Source: Cacconaster sp045617505
GTDB lineage: Bacteria > Bacteroidota > Bacteroidia > Bacteroidales > UBA932
Direction of reading: 5' to 3'
Assembly: GCA_045617505.1 (NCBI GenBank)
Contig: JAZLIS010000094.1
Location: 1-64,000 of the forward strand
DNA length: 64,000 nucleotides
The position numbers and the translations under genes were made by a program. Numbering within the stretch: position 1 is the stretch's first letter; each line of letters begins with the position of its first letter. This document shows, one piece after another, positions 24,501 to 39,500 of this stretch. The notes beneath the pieces are model-generated. The model had not been told where the DNA came from and searched no databases. It worked only from the letters and a program-made list of their open reading frames with translations.

Positions 24501-27500
24501 GCGGCACTATCACAGCTCCTGCGGATGCGGACGGTAAGTATGAAGTATATACCGAAAGTCCGGTCAATGGCAAGAGGGTGAATATCTTTTCTGCCGATGA
24601 ACTTGCAGCAATGGTCATAGAACGCAACGGCGAAGCAGTGCAGAAGCAGGAGCCGTCACCGGCCGCACCTATTCAGGAAGAGGCAGTGCCAAAGCAGGAG
24701 GAACCGGCAGACACTCGCACGGCTCTTGAAAAGATACCTGTCAATGAGGCTGGCGTTCAGGAGTTTGAGAAGGCCCCTGTGGAAACAACATTTGATGCAC
24801 TTGTTGAAATGAACGAAGGCAGCGAGGATGAAGCCATTGATACTGCGAAGCAGATGGCCGACAATGCCAGAAAGGAATTGGAGAAGGCGAAAAGGGCAAA
24901 GCCGAAGTCCGGAGCCACTGTCTTTGACATTCAGAACAACAAGGCTGCGCAGAAAGCCAATGTAAGGAAATGGTCTGACGCAGTCTCTTATTGGGACCGT
25001 GTCGCTGGATTGCGTGAAGCACAGAAGAAAGCGGCCGAGGAAGAGGCAAAACGTCAGAAGCGTCTCCGTCTTGCAGAAGCAAGGCGTATTCAGCAGAAGG
25101 AAGGTCGCTACAAGGAAGAGAACGCATCTCTGGGCGATTATGTCTCCTTCCGCGACTATGTCCTCCGTATGGTCTCTACCGGAGCCGTCAAGTTCAAATG
25201 GAAGGGCGATCCGAATAACAATGCCATAAAGGGTCTTGCACAGCATCTTGGTTTTTCCGGACAGAATGGAGAAATGCTCCGAAGAGGCTGGATGTTGAGC
25301 AATGAGACCGGCCAATATCCTGAACAGGCAGCAGAAGATTTGCTCGTAGGATATGCCGAGGATATGGGCGTCGATGTCGATAAGACCGGCGTTGACTCAA
25401 TGGATGCTCTTAGTGAATTGCTCGATGTCCTTCTCTCGTATGACAATTCCAGAACGATGTTCGAGGCCGCACAATCTCTGCACGGTATGGATGAGAACCA
25501 GATCAAAGCAGCGGAGCAGGAATACCTGCAGAAAGAACTTGAGCGAGCCGCATATGAGCAGGAGCAGCAGGGAGCGGTAATGTCTCACGATGAACTTGTC
25601 GAAAATGTCGGCAATATCCTGACCGAGACACAGGGCAATCCGAATCTTCTTACCAAGGCCAGCGATGAGGAACTTCAGCAGTTCTCCGACCTGTATGCTG
25701 ATTTCGAGTTGGCAAATAATGAACTTGGCAAGGTTGCAGAGGTGAACGAGCCTGGTACCAGGTCAAGCGACAAGAAGATACAGGAAGCCGCAAAGAAGGC
25801 CATAGAAGAAGCGCAGCGGAAAGCTGCCGCCGCTTTCAGCCCGGTGGAGGAACTATACAGGACCCTTACATCGAAGTACGGCCTGGCGATGGATGCCGAG
25901 GAACAGGGCGCGGTGTCTCCTATTGAGGTTGCGCGGCAGGAAGTTGACACAGATCCAACCGAAGGACAGAAGAAGGCCGGCAACTATAAGATGGGCCATA
26001 TTGTCATAGACGGTCATAATATTTCTCTTGAAAATCCGAAAGGCTCCGTCCGTAAGGGTGCCGATGAGAACGGAAAGGAATGGCGTACTGAAATGAAGAA
26101 TGACTACGGCTATATCCGTATGACCGAAGGCGTGGATGGAGACCATATTGACGTGTTCCTGTCCGACAATCCGGAGCAGGGTAATGTCTATGTCGTGGAC
26201 CAGGTCAATCCAAAGGACGGCTCTTTCGATGAGCACAAGGTTATGTACGGCTTCAACTCCGTTGACGAGGCGAAGGCTGCATATCTATCCAACTACGAAG
26301 AAGGCTGGCAGGGCCTCGGCAATATCACTCCTGTAAGCAAGGAAGAATTCAAGAAATGGATTGATTCTTCCCACCGTAAGACAAAGCCCTTTGCCGACTA
26401 TGCAAGTGTCAAACCTCTGGCGGATAATTCCACCGAAATCGAGGGAATTGAGACTGAATTAACAAATAATGTAAATAATTCCACAAAAAATGTGGATTCG
26501 GCCAGCCTCACTGATGCGATTCGCGATCTGTATGAGAAGGGGAAGGAATATGCCTCGAAGCTCTATCAGATGAAATACTTTGATGTGGCATCAACTCCAG
26601 ACTTTATGAAGCAAATCGGACTTACCGGTGAACGCTTCACAATCAAATATGGCGTACTTTCACGTCACATAGGCAAGGATGAATCGCACACTCTTCCCGA
26701 ATCCGTATGGAGCGAACTTCCAGAAGCCATACAGAATCCGTTTGCGATAACGAGAAGGACAGACAAGGAGGCCGGATACCGTCTTTATACAGCCATAAAG
26801 ACTGACAAGGGGTATGTCGTTGTTGGGGCAGACGTGAAGAATGCAGGCAAGGACATTGAGGTCAATTCAATCTCCACCGTATTTGAGAGAGAAGGCGGCA
26901 TCACTCAGAATGAAGAGGTGATCTACACAAGTGAAGGAATAACTCCTGAGCAACAGTCACTTCTCAAGAGGCCTAATTCCTCTCAATATACTGCCGGTCA
27001 GGAGCTATCTGGAAGCAAAGGTAGTGAAAATTCCGAATCTACAAGCACTTCAGTTGAAAAATCGTATGGCTCTGAAAACAAACTCGTTTCAAGTGAGCGC
27101 TATGAAGAGCTGAAAAAGAGAATGAAGGCAAAACTCGGGCAACTCAATTCAGGCCCAGATCCCGAAATGCTTGCTATCGGTTGTGAAATGGCTATGTACC
27201 ATATCGAAGCCGGGGCGAGAAAGTTTGCCGATTATGCGCAGAGAATGATTGAGGACCTGGGTGAAGGAATCCGCAAATATCTCAAAGCATTCTACAACGG
27301 AGCACGTGACCTGCCGGGAATGGAAAGTTATGCTTCCGAACTTGATTCATACGATGATGTTTCAAAGGTTGATGTCAACGCCATAAACATTGCATCAGTT
27401 GCAAATAAAGTGACATCGGATGCAAATGCAATCAAGCCAGGGGATAAGGTTTTCTATAAGGGAAAGGAAATGCAGGTGACCGATGTCCACGAAAACGGCA

Positions 27501-30500
27501 ATGTTGATTTGGTGTATGACCCTACGGGTTATCTCCCTGTTTATTCAACCGGCATTTCTCAATCAGAAATACAAAGTGTTCCAGAATCGGGCGAAAGTGT
27601 GCGAAAAGAGCCTGTTTCTGTTCCAAAAGAAGGTGAAAACGTTCCTAAAAGCACCGAAAGTGTGCCAGCCGAGAAGAATAGTGTTCCAGCAGGTGGCACA
27701 ATAGGAGCAATAACAAAGGACAAACACACCAAAACCGGAGAGGACCTTTGGGTAGTGAAAGCGAGTGACCGGGTGAGCAAGGAGGAATTTGCCGACCTGA
27801 AACGCCGGGCAAAGGCCAATGGCGGCTATTGGTCCTCATTCAAGAAAGGATTTATCTTCTCAACAGAAGAGGAAGCAAACAAGTTCAACAATCATAATGC
27901 AAACAAAAATGGAGAAACCAGCACAGATGAACAGACAGCAGCAAATACGGCAGCTGTTGTCAGCGAAGCAATTACTGTTGCAGAAGAAGCAGGCTCTGCG
28001 GCAGAAGCAGAAACAATTGAGCCGGAGCGAATCGAAGAGCAAATAGCGAAGATTGACCAGACTCTTGATAAGGTAAACGAGCAGTTGGCACTCCTTGGCT
28101 ATTACGAGGCTGATATGGACGATACTCAATTCAATGAGTCATACGGCTATATGAAGTCTGCGGAAAAGAAGGCGGTCAAGGATGCGGACCGACTTGCAAA
28201 GCAACTTGCAAAGGATTTGGGCATCACTGTTGGCAAAGGGAAGCTGGCCAAGGCGAACATAGCTCCGGCAGGTGGTGACATTACGTTCAACCTTCCACTC
28301 AATGAGGGGAGGGAGCTATATGTAAATGTCAGGCTTACACCGGCGAACGGGGACAATCTCATAATAGGGGACGGCTATGTCAATGCTTCACCTTTCGGCA
28401 GGCTTGATATTATGTATCGTGTTGAGAATCCGGCCGTGTCTGGATTTGATAGATATGGCAGCAACAATTGGGAGCCTGCGAACGTCACATATAGCGCGTT
28501 CCTCTCGGACATAAGGAGGGTTGTAAAAGATTTCCTCCCTGAACAGAAACGTCCAGACCTCTTCGACATTGCCGAACAAACAGTTACCAGGTCAGAAGAG
28601 AAGAAATCAGGCAAAAAATCGCTACCTTCGTCAGAAGAAAGCATCGGTTCCCTGTTTGCGGATCTGTCCCCGGAAGAGGATGAAGCATATACAACGACCC
28701 CGGAACCGAAACGTGAAAGGGTTGTGAATGGCTACAGGATTGGTGAGAAGGTTGTTTTCACACGTCCTGATAATGGCGAAAAGAAAGTCTTGCGAATCGT
28801 TGACTTCGAGGGTGACAGGCCTGTGCTTGATTCCTTCGGCGTTAATTGGATATCCGAAGTTACCGATTGGAGTAACGTAGAGAAATATGTAGAACCTTCA
28901 AATAATGAAGATAATGACAACGTTCCAACAAGAAGCGCTGGAGAGAATGAACCAGTGGGAGAAGGAGACCGGGAGGCAACTGAACCAGCTGACGGAAGAG
29001 GAGTGGCTGGAAGTGATACCGACAATCCTTCCGATAACGAAAATGGAAGCAAACGAGTTCCTAAGAAGCCTGCTTCAACTTCCGTAAAGAAGAACACACA
29101 CAACAATCGCGTTGAGCGTGGTGAATCATTTGCGCCTACAACACCAACGGAGCGATACAACGCCAATGTCGCTGCCATAAAGTTAATGAAGCAGCTTGTC
29201 GAAAGTGGCAGTGCTGCATCGAAGGCCGATATGGAGGTGCTACGTAGGTTCACCGGCTGGGGTGGACTCGGTGACGCTTTCAATGAAAACTCTTACAAAT
29301 ACAACGAGCTGCGCTCCCTTCTGACTGATGAAGAGCTGCAGAGCGCTGAAAGCAGCCGTAATTCAGCCTACTACACTCCGGTCGAAATCATTGATACCCT
29401 TTGGGACATTGCAAAGAATCTTGGCTTCGAGGGAGGAAAAGTGCTTGAAGGCTCCGCAGGTATAGGCAATATCATTGCGTCAATGCCGAAGGCGATGAGC
29501 CAGGGCAGCGACATTACTGCCGTAGAGATTGATACCGTCTCCGGCAACATTCTCAAACTCCTGTATCCGGACGCTGATGTTCAGATCAAGGGATTCCAGG
29601 ACACACGGATAGCCAACAACTCTGTTGACCTTGCGATAACCAATGTTCCTTTCGTTACAGGCCTGCACGTCTTTGATGAGGTTGAAAGAGACCTCAGCCA
29701 TAAGTTCGGAGATATACACGACTTCTGTATTGCCAAGAATGTCCGCAAACTGAAGGAAGGAGGAATCGGTATTTTCATCACATCAAGCGGAACCCTCGAC
29801 AAGAGTCGCAAGCTCCGTCAGTGGGTAACGAATGAAGGCCATTCGGATTTCATCGGAGCCTTCCGTCTCAACAATGAGACATTCGGTGGCACCAGCGTGA
29901 CATCTGACATTATCGTCATCCGCAAGAGGGTCAACGATGTCCCTTCGCCAAATGCTATCGACGTGTCTGGTACTACCGTTGCATATCGTGCCACATACAA
30001 GCACGAGGAAGCTGTATGGCAGGGCAGGCGCTCATTTGAATATCAGGACATAGAAGAGCCGGTTGCTATGGAGTACAACAACTATTTCATAGAACATCCG
30101 GAGGCAATGGCAGGCAAGATGCAGTTTGCTTTTGAGGTAGATCCAAAGGAATCATACCGACCGAAAATCGCTGGCTGCTATCCTGATGACAAGAAGCCAC
30201 AGATGAAAGTGCTCGGCCGTTGGGCGAAGTCTTTGCGCAATGATGCTGAACCGGCCCGGTCCACTACGACCGAATCCGGCAACAATGACCTCGAAAAAGT
30301 CGAGGGCAAGAAACAGGGGCAACTGTTGGTGAACAGCAAAGGCGAGGTCTGCTATTATAGCATAGACGCAGCTGTTCCCCTTGGAGTGAATAACAACAAG
30401 GTCAAGGGCCAGACGAAAGAACAGGTAATCAAGGATTATGATGCCCTGAAAGATGCCATTTCTGCCGTTCTGGACTATCAGTCAAACAATGAATCAGATG

Positions 30501-33500
30501 AAGGTCTTGCGCCGCTTCTTGCGGAGCTAAACAAGGCTTATGACTCGTTTACGTCCAAATATGGCAGCCTCAACAAGAATGTCGCAATATCATTCCTAAA
30601 GAATGACGTTGATTTTGCATCTGTCGCTGCTATTGAGGACTTCTCCGAGAAAGAAAGCATTGACGGCAAGAAAACAATCAGCACCAAAAAGACAGACATT
30701 TTCCGCAAAAGAATGGTCGGCTTCAAGAAGGAGCCTACACCGCAGACTGCCAAAGACGGCGTTGTTGTCTCTATGAATCAGTTCGGGCGAATAAATCTCC
30801 CGTACATAGCCGAGAAACTTGGAAAACCAGAAGATGCAGTCAAGGAGGAAATCCTTTCCGAAGGTGTTGCTTTCATCAATCCTCAAACCGGCTCTTTGGA
30901 AGTGCGTTATCAGTACCTTTCTGGAAACGTGAGGGAGAAACTTGCATACGCTAAACTCAACAATACAGAAGGTCAGTATGACACGAACATCAAGGAGCTG
31001 GAGAAGGTTATCCCTATGGACATACCCGCACATCTCATTGAATTCACATTGGGTTCATCCTGGGTGGAGCCTCAATTGTTCATTGACTTCGCAAAGGAAA
31101 AGTACGGGCTTTCTGACCGCTTCAAACTTGCTCACATAGGAAATGTCTGGAAAGTGACGGACAAGTCCTGGGGTGATGAAAGCAGCGAGCAGAACAAGGC
31201 TGCTGGAGTTTATAGTGAGAAAGTTGGCAAGCGTGCTCTCGGACACGAACTGATGGAAGCTGCGATGAACAACACTCCTGTGCAGTTCACGAAGCAGATA
31301 AAGCACTATGACGGTACTACTGAAACCATCGTAGATAAGGAAGCGGCTCAGGCTGCAACCGTAAGGATGACCGAAATTAAGGAAGAGTTCCGGGAATGGG
31401 CAAAGGATAAGATGCTCAAGGATCCGGATATGGCTGAGCATATCAAGAGGGTATATAATGACACGTTCAATGCCTATGCCCCTATGGATATTGATGACAT
31501 ATTCCTTCCTGAAAGATTTGAAGGCTCCGTCCTCGAAATGGGAGGACGTCCGTTCAGCCTTTATAAGCATCAGAAGAAAGCGGTCATTCGTGGCACTATG
31601 GAGCCGCTTATGCTTGCTCACGAGGTCGGAAGCGGAAAGACATTCACACTGATATCTACTGCAATGGAGATGCGCAGGCTCGGCACTGCGCAGAAGCCGA
31701 TGATCGTAGTTCAGAATGCCACTGTCGGCCAATTTGTGACATCAGCGAAGCAGCTCTACCCTTCTGCCAAAATCCTTACCGTTTCAGATAGGGACAGGAC
31801 AAAGGAAGGCCGCGAGACGTTCTATGCGAAGATAAAGTACAACGATTGGGACCTTATCATCGTTCCTCAGTCTGTCTTTGAGATGATTCCTGACAGCGAA
31901 GAGCGTCAGCGTGCTTTCGTCCAGGAGAAGATTGATGAGAAGAAACACGTCATCGAGGAAGCCAGGGCCGCAGGTGCGGACTCCAATATGCTCAAGTCCC
32001 TGGAGAAAGAGCTTGAAGATTTGGAGACAGAATACACCACCGGAGAAAAACCGCAGCCGAAGAGCAAGAAACGTGACGGCAAGCAGGAAGCGAAGGCTCT
32101 TGACAACGCCAAGGCCAGAGCACAGCTTCAACTGTCACGAAGGACTGATGCTGTATCTGATTTTGATGATATGGGCATTGATGCTCTCCTTGTGGATGAG
32201 GCGCACGAATACAAACACCTCGGATTCACTACCTCTATCAAACGTGGTGTAAAGGGTGTGGACCCGTCTTTCAGCAAGAAGGCGGCAAGCGTGTATCTTA
32301 AAACCCGGTCCATTTTTGACAAGAGGGGTTGGAAGAATGTGGTATTTGCCACAGGTACGCCTATCTCCAACACGGCAGCGGAGATATGGACCTTTATGAA
32401 GTACCTGATGCCTAAAGAGGTGATGGAGGCATATCAAATCTATTACTTTGATGACTTTGTGCGCAACTTCGGCAAGATAGAGCAGAGTCTGGAGTTTGCT
32501 ACGAACGGCAAGTTCAAAGAGAATACCAGATTTGCCGCATATAATAACGTCCCAGAACTTGTGCGTATCTGGACTTCCGTTACGGACACCGTGCTTACGA
32601 AGGACGCAGAAGCGGCAAAGGGCGGAGAATCACTCAACGACAAGTTGCCGAAGATGAACGGCGGCAAGGCACGTGACACCTTCCTGCCTCAGTCCGAAAC
32701 CCTTGTCGGAATTATGAGAAGTGTACGGGCAGAGCTTGAGAGATTTGAGAAGATGTCAGGGAAGGAGAAGCGCGAAAATAGCTATATCCCTTTGAAGATG
32801 TATGGTATTGCGAAACGTGCTGCCATAGATCCGAGACTTGTTTCGGAGGATGCTCCGGATGAGCCGCTTTCAAAGACCAACAAGGCTGTTGAGGAAATTC
32901 TTGCTGACCTGAAGGAAACCAACGATTACAAGGGTACGTGTGCCGTGTTCTGTGACAATTACCGCAGACTTGATTACAACAATGACGGCAAGAAGGTCGA
33001 GACTTTCAACCTCTTCAATGAAATTAAACGCAAACTTGTTGCGTCTGGGGTGCCGGATGAGCAGATTGTAATAATGCAGAGTGGGATGACCGTAAACAAG
33101 AAGGAGGAAATCTTCTCGAAGGTCAATGCCGGTGAGGTGCGTGTTATCCTTGGCAGCACACAGACTCTTGGCACCGGAGTCAATATCCAGCAGCGCTTGC
33201 ATCTGCTCATCCATATGGATGCTCCGGACAGGCCGATGGACTATACTCAACGCAACGGCCGTATCCTGCGCCAGGGCAACTTGCACAAGGATTGGGGAAA
33301 GACTGTAAAAGTCCTCCGTTTTGGTGTTGAGGATTCACTTGACGTTACAAGTTACCAGAGACTGAAAACAAAGTCCTCTTTCATTGACAGTATAATGGAC
33401 GGAAAGCCGCTCCTTGCAAATGCTATGGAGAACAGGACCCTTGAAGAGGAAGAGGAAGGGTTGTTTGACAATCCTGTTGCTGTCCTGTCAGGAAGTCAGT

Positions 33501-36500
33501 ATGCTCTCTTGAAGTCACAGGCGGAACGTGAGTACCGCAAGTTCGACAACAAGAAAAAGCAGCACGAAGTTGATCAGATATATGTTGAAAACAAATTAAA
33601 AGAGAATAACCGCCGAATTGAGAACTGTGGAAAACTCATTGAGGACTTCAAGGATCAGCTGGCCAAGGTGACTGAAATGTTCCCGGACGGCAGGACCAAA
33701 TCACTTGAAATCTCTGGAAAGAAGGCCGCTACCACCGATGATATGAACACACTGTTTAAGGAGTCGGTATCGAAACCTCTCGCCAAAAGAATAGAGGATG
33801 CACGGAAGATTGGTTATTTCCCTGTTATGGGCGAGGACTTCCCGTTCCGCTTCAAACTTGACGGTCTGGAGGTGACCGGAAATGTGCACATCACAAGGAA
33901 AGACAAGTGGGATTATCAGCGCAACACAAATGTCGTTGAAATGCACAAGACTATCACGTACTCCTGCCCTACCCTTCATATCAAGGATTACACCGTTACC
34001 GGTGGAGAGGTCAAGAATGTGCTGTCTGATATGCTTGAAACCATAATAAACGGCAAGCACGCAAATCAGCGCATTGCCGAGTTGAAAGCGACCATTGACA
34101 GAATGACCAAAGACAACGCCGTCCTTTCCGAGAGACGCGGCAAGCCGTTCCAGGAGGAAGATAAGCTCAAGGAGGCAAAGGCAAAGGTTGATGAATATAC
34201 CGAGCTGATGCGCAAGGAGCTGGCAGAAAAAGAGGCCAAGTATGCGGAGATGGCGAAGGAAGCCGAAGTCAACCTTGCTGATATAGATATTGATGATGAA
34301 GAGGATGAGAACCGCTATCGTTCATCTGTGAAGCCTGTTGATGTCTCTGCTGCGGAATATCCGTTCAGGGAACTCCGCGAGCAATGGCTGGAGACGGGAG
34401 ATATTTATCATTCATCCGAAGTTGCTGATAAGCTGTCCGAGTTGCTGGAAGATTACCCTGAGTTTGAGCCGGCCTTTGAACAGTTCATTATGATGAACGA
34501 ACGTAATCACGCTGCGTTCTGGGATACCGGCGGAAGGGATGTCGAATATGATGAGGACCAGATGCAGGATGTGTTCGAGGCCGCATTGAGGGATGAAGAA
34601 ATCCTTGCTGCGCATAATGTCAACTATGATGCAGGCGTGAGGTATCGTCCTGTAACAGACAAGCAGACACTTGATAGCCTCAATTCACAAGGCACGGTCA
34701 AGGCTTACCGTGCGATGCAGCAGGTTGATGGAAGGCTTTATCCTCCGATGTCGGCGAAGGTGAACGGAGAATACCGGGAACCTGTTGAACTCGGCAAGTG
34801 GGAAGAGTCCGAAGAAAGCCTCAAGGATTGGAATGAGGGCGATGAATTGCCAGCCAATGTCGTTTATGACAAGAAGTCCGGCAAGTTAAAATATCGTCTC
34901 GACAAGGGTAACGGAAAGACTGTCGATGCTGCTTATAATCCGTATTTCCATACATCGAGAACTCCACTTAACGATCAATTCTCTTCTGCCCAGGACCGTC
35001 CTGAATTGGTGACCGTTGAGGTGGAGATTCCGGAAAGCGAATTGACAAGCGGCTACACTGCGAAATATGCAAAAGACAGCACGGGCGAATTGGATTGGAA
35101 GGCCGGTGTCGTTCAGAGCAAGCTCTCCGGCACAAGAAAGGTAATCCTCTCACGTTGGGATAAGCCTGTAAGAATTGTTCCAGATTCGGAAGTCGCAGAT
35201 GTCATTGTTGAAATGCTGGGCGGCAAGGATATAGTTTTCCCGTCCAATGTCGTAACTACTTCACTCCGCACGGAATTGGAGAAACGTGGCGTCAGGTTCA
35301 GGGAGACCGACAACCAGGGCAAGCCTATTGTTGAGCGTTTCCGTGAAACCGCAATCAAAGGTGTCACTCATAATGGGTCCCTTGACGATACGCAGGTCGA
35401 TTCTATTGTGGAAAGGACATATCGCAAGTCAAATGTGTTCTCGTTTACCGGGAAGAGCAAGATTAAGGATTGCGCTGACATAGCGTTCATATTCCGTGAA
35501 CTCGAAACGGCCGCAACGGAAAACAGTTTCCTTGTATTCGTGAAGAAGGGCAAGCCGGTCATTCTGCATACGGGGATAGGTACGATAGATCAAACCACCG
35601 TTGACCAAACGGCCGTAGTGGCTGCGTACAGGGACTTCGAGCCGGATCACGTTTATCTTGTCCATAATCATCCTTCCGGAGATATATCAGCATCGTTAGC
35701 TGATATGAAGCTCTTGTTCTCTCTGTCCAAACAAATGCCGAACGCGGAGACCGAAGGGGTTATCATTGACACTTTGAGCGGACAGTATGGCGTATTCGGG
35801 CCGAATGAATATTCTTCATTCCGTGAACAGGAAGGAGAGCACAAGCCACTTGAGGTATTGTCATTCGATAAGTTGGTATTCTCTCCGGATTATTCGGCTG
35901 AATTTGCCACGAGAAAACCGATTCGCGGTTCCGAGGACGTAGCATCTTACATCTCTGCTCACAGGCTTGGATCCGGGAGCAAAATCGGGGCGCTTGTCTT
36001 GAATAGGAAGAATGTTGTCCTTGCCAATGCTGTTTTGAACAGTAATCGGCTTAATGCTGACAACGCGGCATCCCTGGCCGCTGATGTCGCAGATGTTGTT
36101 GTACGCGCAAACGGCTCTGGCGCAATTCTATTTGGAGACTTCAACATAGAGGACAATGCCTTGACTGCCTTTAACGAATCTTTCAAAAACCTATCAGGTG
36201 GTCAGTTCTATTTGATGGATGTAGTGAGGGTTGAAGGTAATTTCACAAGGAGTGTGAGTGATGGAACGTGGGAGAATCCTCAGCCGAGCGGCAACCTTGC
36301 GGAACCTTCAAGCGATGACCTGGAAACCGCAGCCGTTGAAATCGCACAGTCTCTCGGTGTAAAGGTTCGCATAGTGCGTGATGTGAACGAGCTTGTCGAT
36401 GACAATGCAAGGAAGCAGAAGCGTATGCGACAGTCAAAGGGCTGGCTGAATACCAGCACCGGAGAGATAACTATCGTCCTCCCGAATGCTGAAAGCAGCG

Positions 36501-39500
36501 CAGACGTTCAGGCTACCGTGTTGCACGAGGTTGTCGGTCACAAGGGATTGCGTGCCGTTGTCGGCAACGACAAATTCAATGACTTCCTCGACAAGGTGTT
36601 AAAGGCCGCTGACAAGGATACTCGGGCGAAGATTGTTGACCTCTCAAGGAAGAACAATTGGGATTTCCGTCTTGCAACCGAGGAATATATTGCACAGCTC
36701 GCTGAAAATGGATTCAATGACACTGCCGAGCGCAGCTTCTTTGAGAAGGTGAGAGACCTGCTTGTTGACCTCTTGCATCAGGCGAAGATTGCTTTGGGAT
36801 TCCAAATCAATGATTCGGACCTCCGCTATATGCTCTGGCGCAGTTATCAGATGCAGCGGAGCAAGGGAGCAATTGCCGAAGCGGAGAATACTCTTATGAA
36901 GAGCAAACTCGGAGTTGGTGACTTCCGCTCTGACGAGAACCGATACAGGTCCGCAAAGCGGTATTCATCTGCGACCGAGGAATACAATGATAAGGTGCGC
37001 GTAGTCAATGACAAGGGAGAGAAGAGCGACCTTGCAAACCTCGGCCGTCGTGTATGGGAAGGGCAGGCAGACAAGATGTATTCCCTAAAGGTCCTGCAGG
37101 ATGCAATCCTGAAAGAGACAGGAGATGTGATTGCAGACCAGGAGGACGCATATACATACGAGAATCAGATGGGTTCAAAGCATAGTGCCCGTTCACGCGA
37201 GTATGAAGATAAATACTTTGTCCCGATGATGAAGGCCGTTGCTGATGTGCTGAATCCGGGTGAGGATGTGAATGAGGTTGTACGTTACATCATCGCGAAG
37301 CACGGACTTGAGCGCAATATCAGGATGTCACGGAAGGCCGCAGAGGAAAACGGCGGTTCCTGGGATGGTACAGTAAAGGACTTCGCCGGTTTGACAGAAC
37401 TCACCGGAGACAAGAGCGACTTCCAGAGCATTGCCGAAGGAATGGTGTCAGACTTTGAACTGAATCACGATAACACTGACAAGATGTGGCAGACGATAAA
37501 TGCAGCGACTAAGGCAACACTGTATCAGAGCTACCTTGACGGCCTGCTGTCAAAAGCCACTTACGAAAGTGTGCGTGATATGTATGAATACTATGTTCCT
37601 CTTCGTGGCTGGGAGGAATCCACGGCTGCGGATGAATACGAATATCTTGACTCAGGACGTGCAAAGCGAGAGGCTACGATGAAGATAGCGAAAGGCCGTG
37701 TAAGCATCGCAGACAATCCTCTTGCCCAGATTTGGAAGATGGCTGATGATGCAATTGCCAACGGACTCCGAAACAAGACGAAACAGAAGTTCCTCAACTT
37801 TGCTCTCAATCATCCTTCCGATCTCCTTACAGTGTCAAAGCAGTGGTATGTACTTGATAATGCCACAGGCGAGTGGGAAGCACGTACTCCGGACATCCCG
37901 GATGATGCAAGCCCTGAAGTCATCGCGGACATCATTGACGGATTTGAGCATAATATGAGTGTGCTCCAGCAGCAGGGTCTTGCAAAGACAAAGAGAGACG
38001 GACTGAGACTCAAAAAACCTGCAACAAGTTTTGAAAAGCAGGAGCATACCGTTAGAGTCAAGCGCGGAGGGAATGACTATGTTGTATATGTGAACGGGAA
38101 TCCGAGAGCTGCGCAAGCCGTCAACGGCCGGACCAATCCGGATGCGCCGACAAGTGATAACATAGCAAAGAAACTCCATACGGTTATGCAGGCTGTCAAG
38201 AATTTCCAGGCACGTGTTTTCACAACCCTGAAACCTGCATTCATCTTCACGAACCAGAGCCGAGACCTTGGTATGTCTGCAGCTTCTGTTGCAGTAAAAG
38301 AGGATGCCGCGTATAACAAGCAGTATCATAAGAACGTTTCGTCAACAATCTTCAAGACGTATGACCTGGTTCACAAGCTGAACAAGGGAGCGCTTGATAT
38401 GTCTGACGAGGTGGAGAAATACTTTGCTGAATTCATCCACAATGGAGGCGAGACCGGTTACACGCGCCTTGTTTCTATGGACGAATACAAGAAACGTATG
38501 GAAAAGATGCTCTCCGAGATTACCGAAGGAGGCCCCTCCAATGCTGCGAAGATATGGCGCGGTGTTTGGGACGGAGTGGAATACCTAAACAGATGTGCGG
38601 AAGATGCCACACGTTTTGCCGTGTATATGACGTCTCGTCAGATGGGGAGGAGTGTTCAGCGTAGTGTTTCTGATGCAAAGGAGATCACAGTAAACTTCAA
38701 CAGGAAAGGAAGCGGTGAATACCTTGGCCAGACAGCGAACTACCTGTATGTGTTCTACAATGCGGCCATTCAGTCCCTTGCCAATGTAGGAAGGCTTGCT
38801 TCAACGCATCCGAAGAAATCTGCGGCAGTCGTGGGAGCCTTCACTGCTCTCGGCTTTATGGCTCCGCTTGTGAATGCTTTCATATCCTCAATGGTGGGTG
38901 GTGGTGATGATGACGATAAGGATTATTGGGATCTCCCTGAATGGACAAGACGCAACAACTTCGTTATCCGAATACCATTCACGGACCATTTCCTTACTAT
39001 CCCTATTGCTCACGAACTTCGCGCCTTCTACGGACTCGGAGAGATTGCCTCTTCCTGTATGTCCGATAAGGAGGATGTAGGGAAAGGAGTTGCAAAGGCT
39101 GTTGAAGGATTCTCCGGAACTCTTCCCATTGACTTCACAGGCAATGGCGGAGATCTCATAGTCAACCTCACCCCGACAATCGCGCAGCCGCTTGTGCAGT
39201 GGGCAAGGAACAAGTCATACTTCGGTACGCCAATCTATAAGGATTCCCCGTACAACAAACTGGATCCGAATTATACGAAAGCGTATCGGGGAGCAAACAA
39301 GTTCCTTGTCAGTGGCGCTGACCTCATCAACCGGATAACAGGCGGCAACAAGGTGGAGAGAGGACTTATCAACCTCAACCCGGCCGTTATTGAGCATCTG
39401 ATTGAAGGATACTTCGGAGGCGTTGGTACCACAATCAACCAACTCGGCAAGTCCGTTTCAATGCTGTGGGATGAGGATATGCGTCAAGTAAGGAATGTTC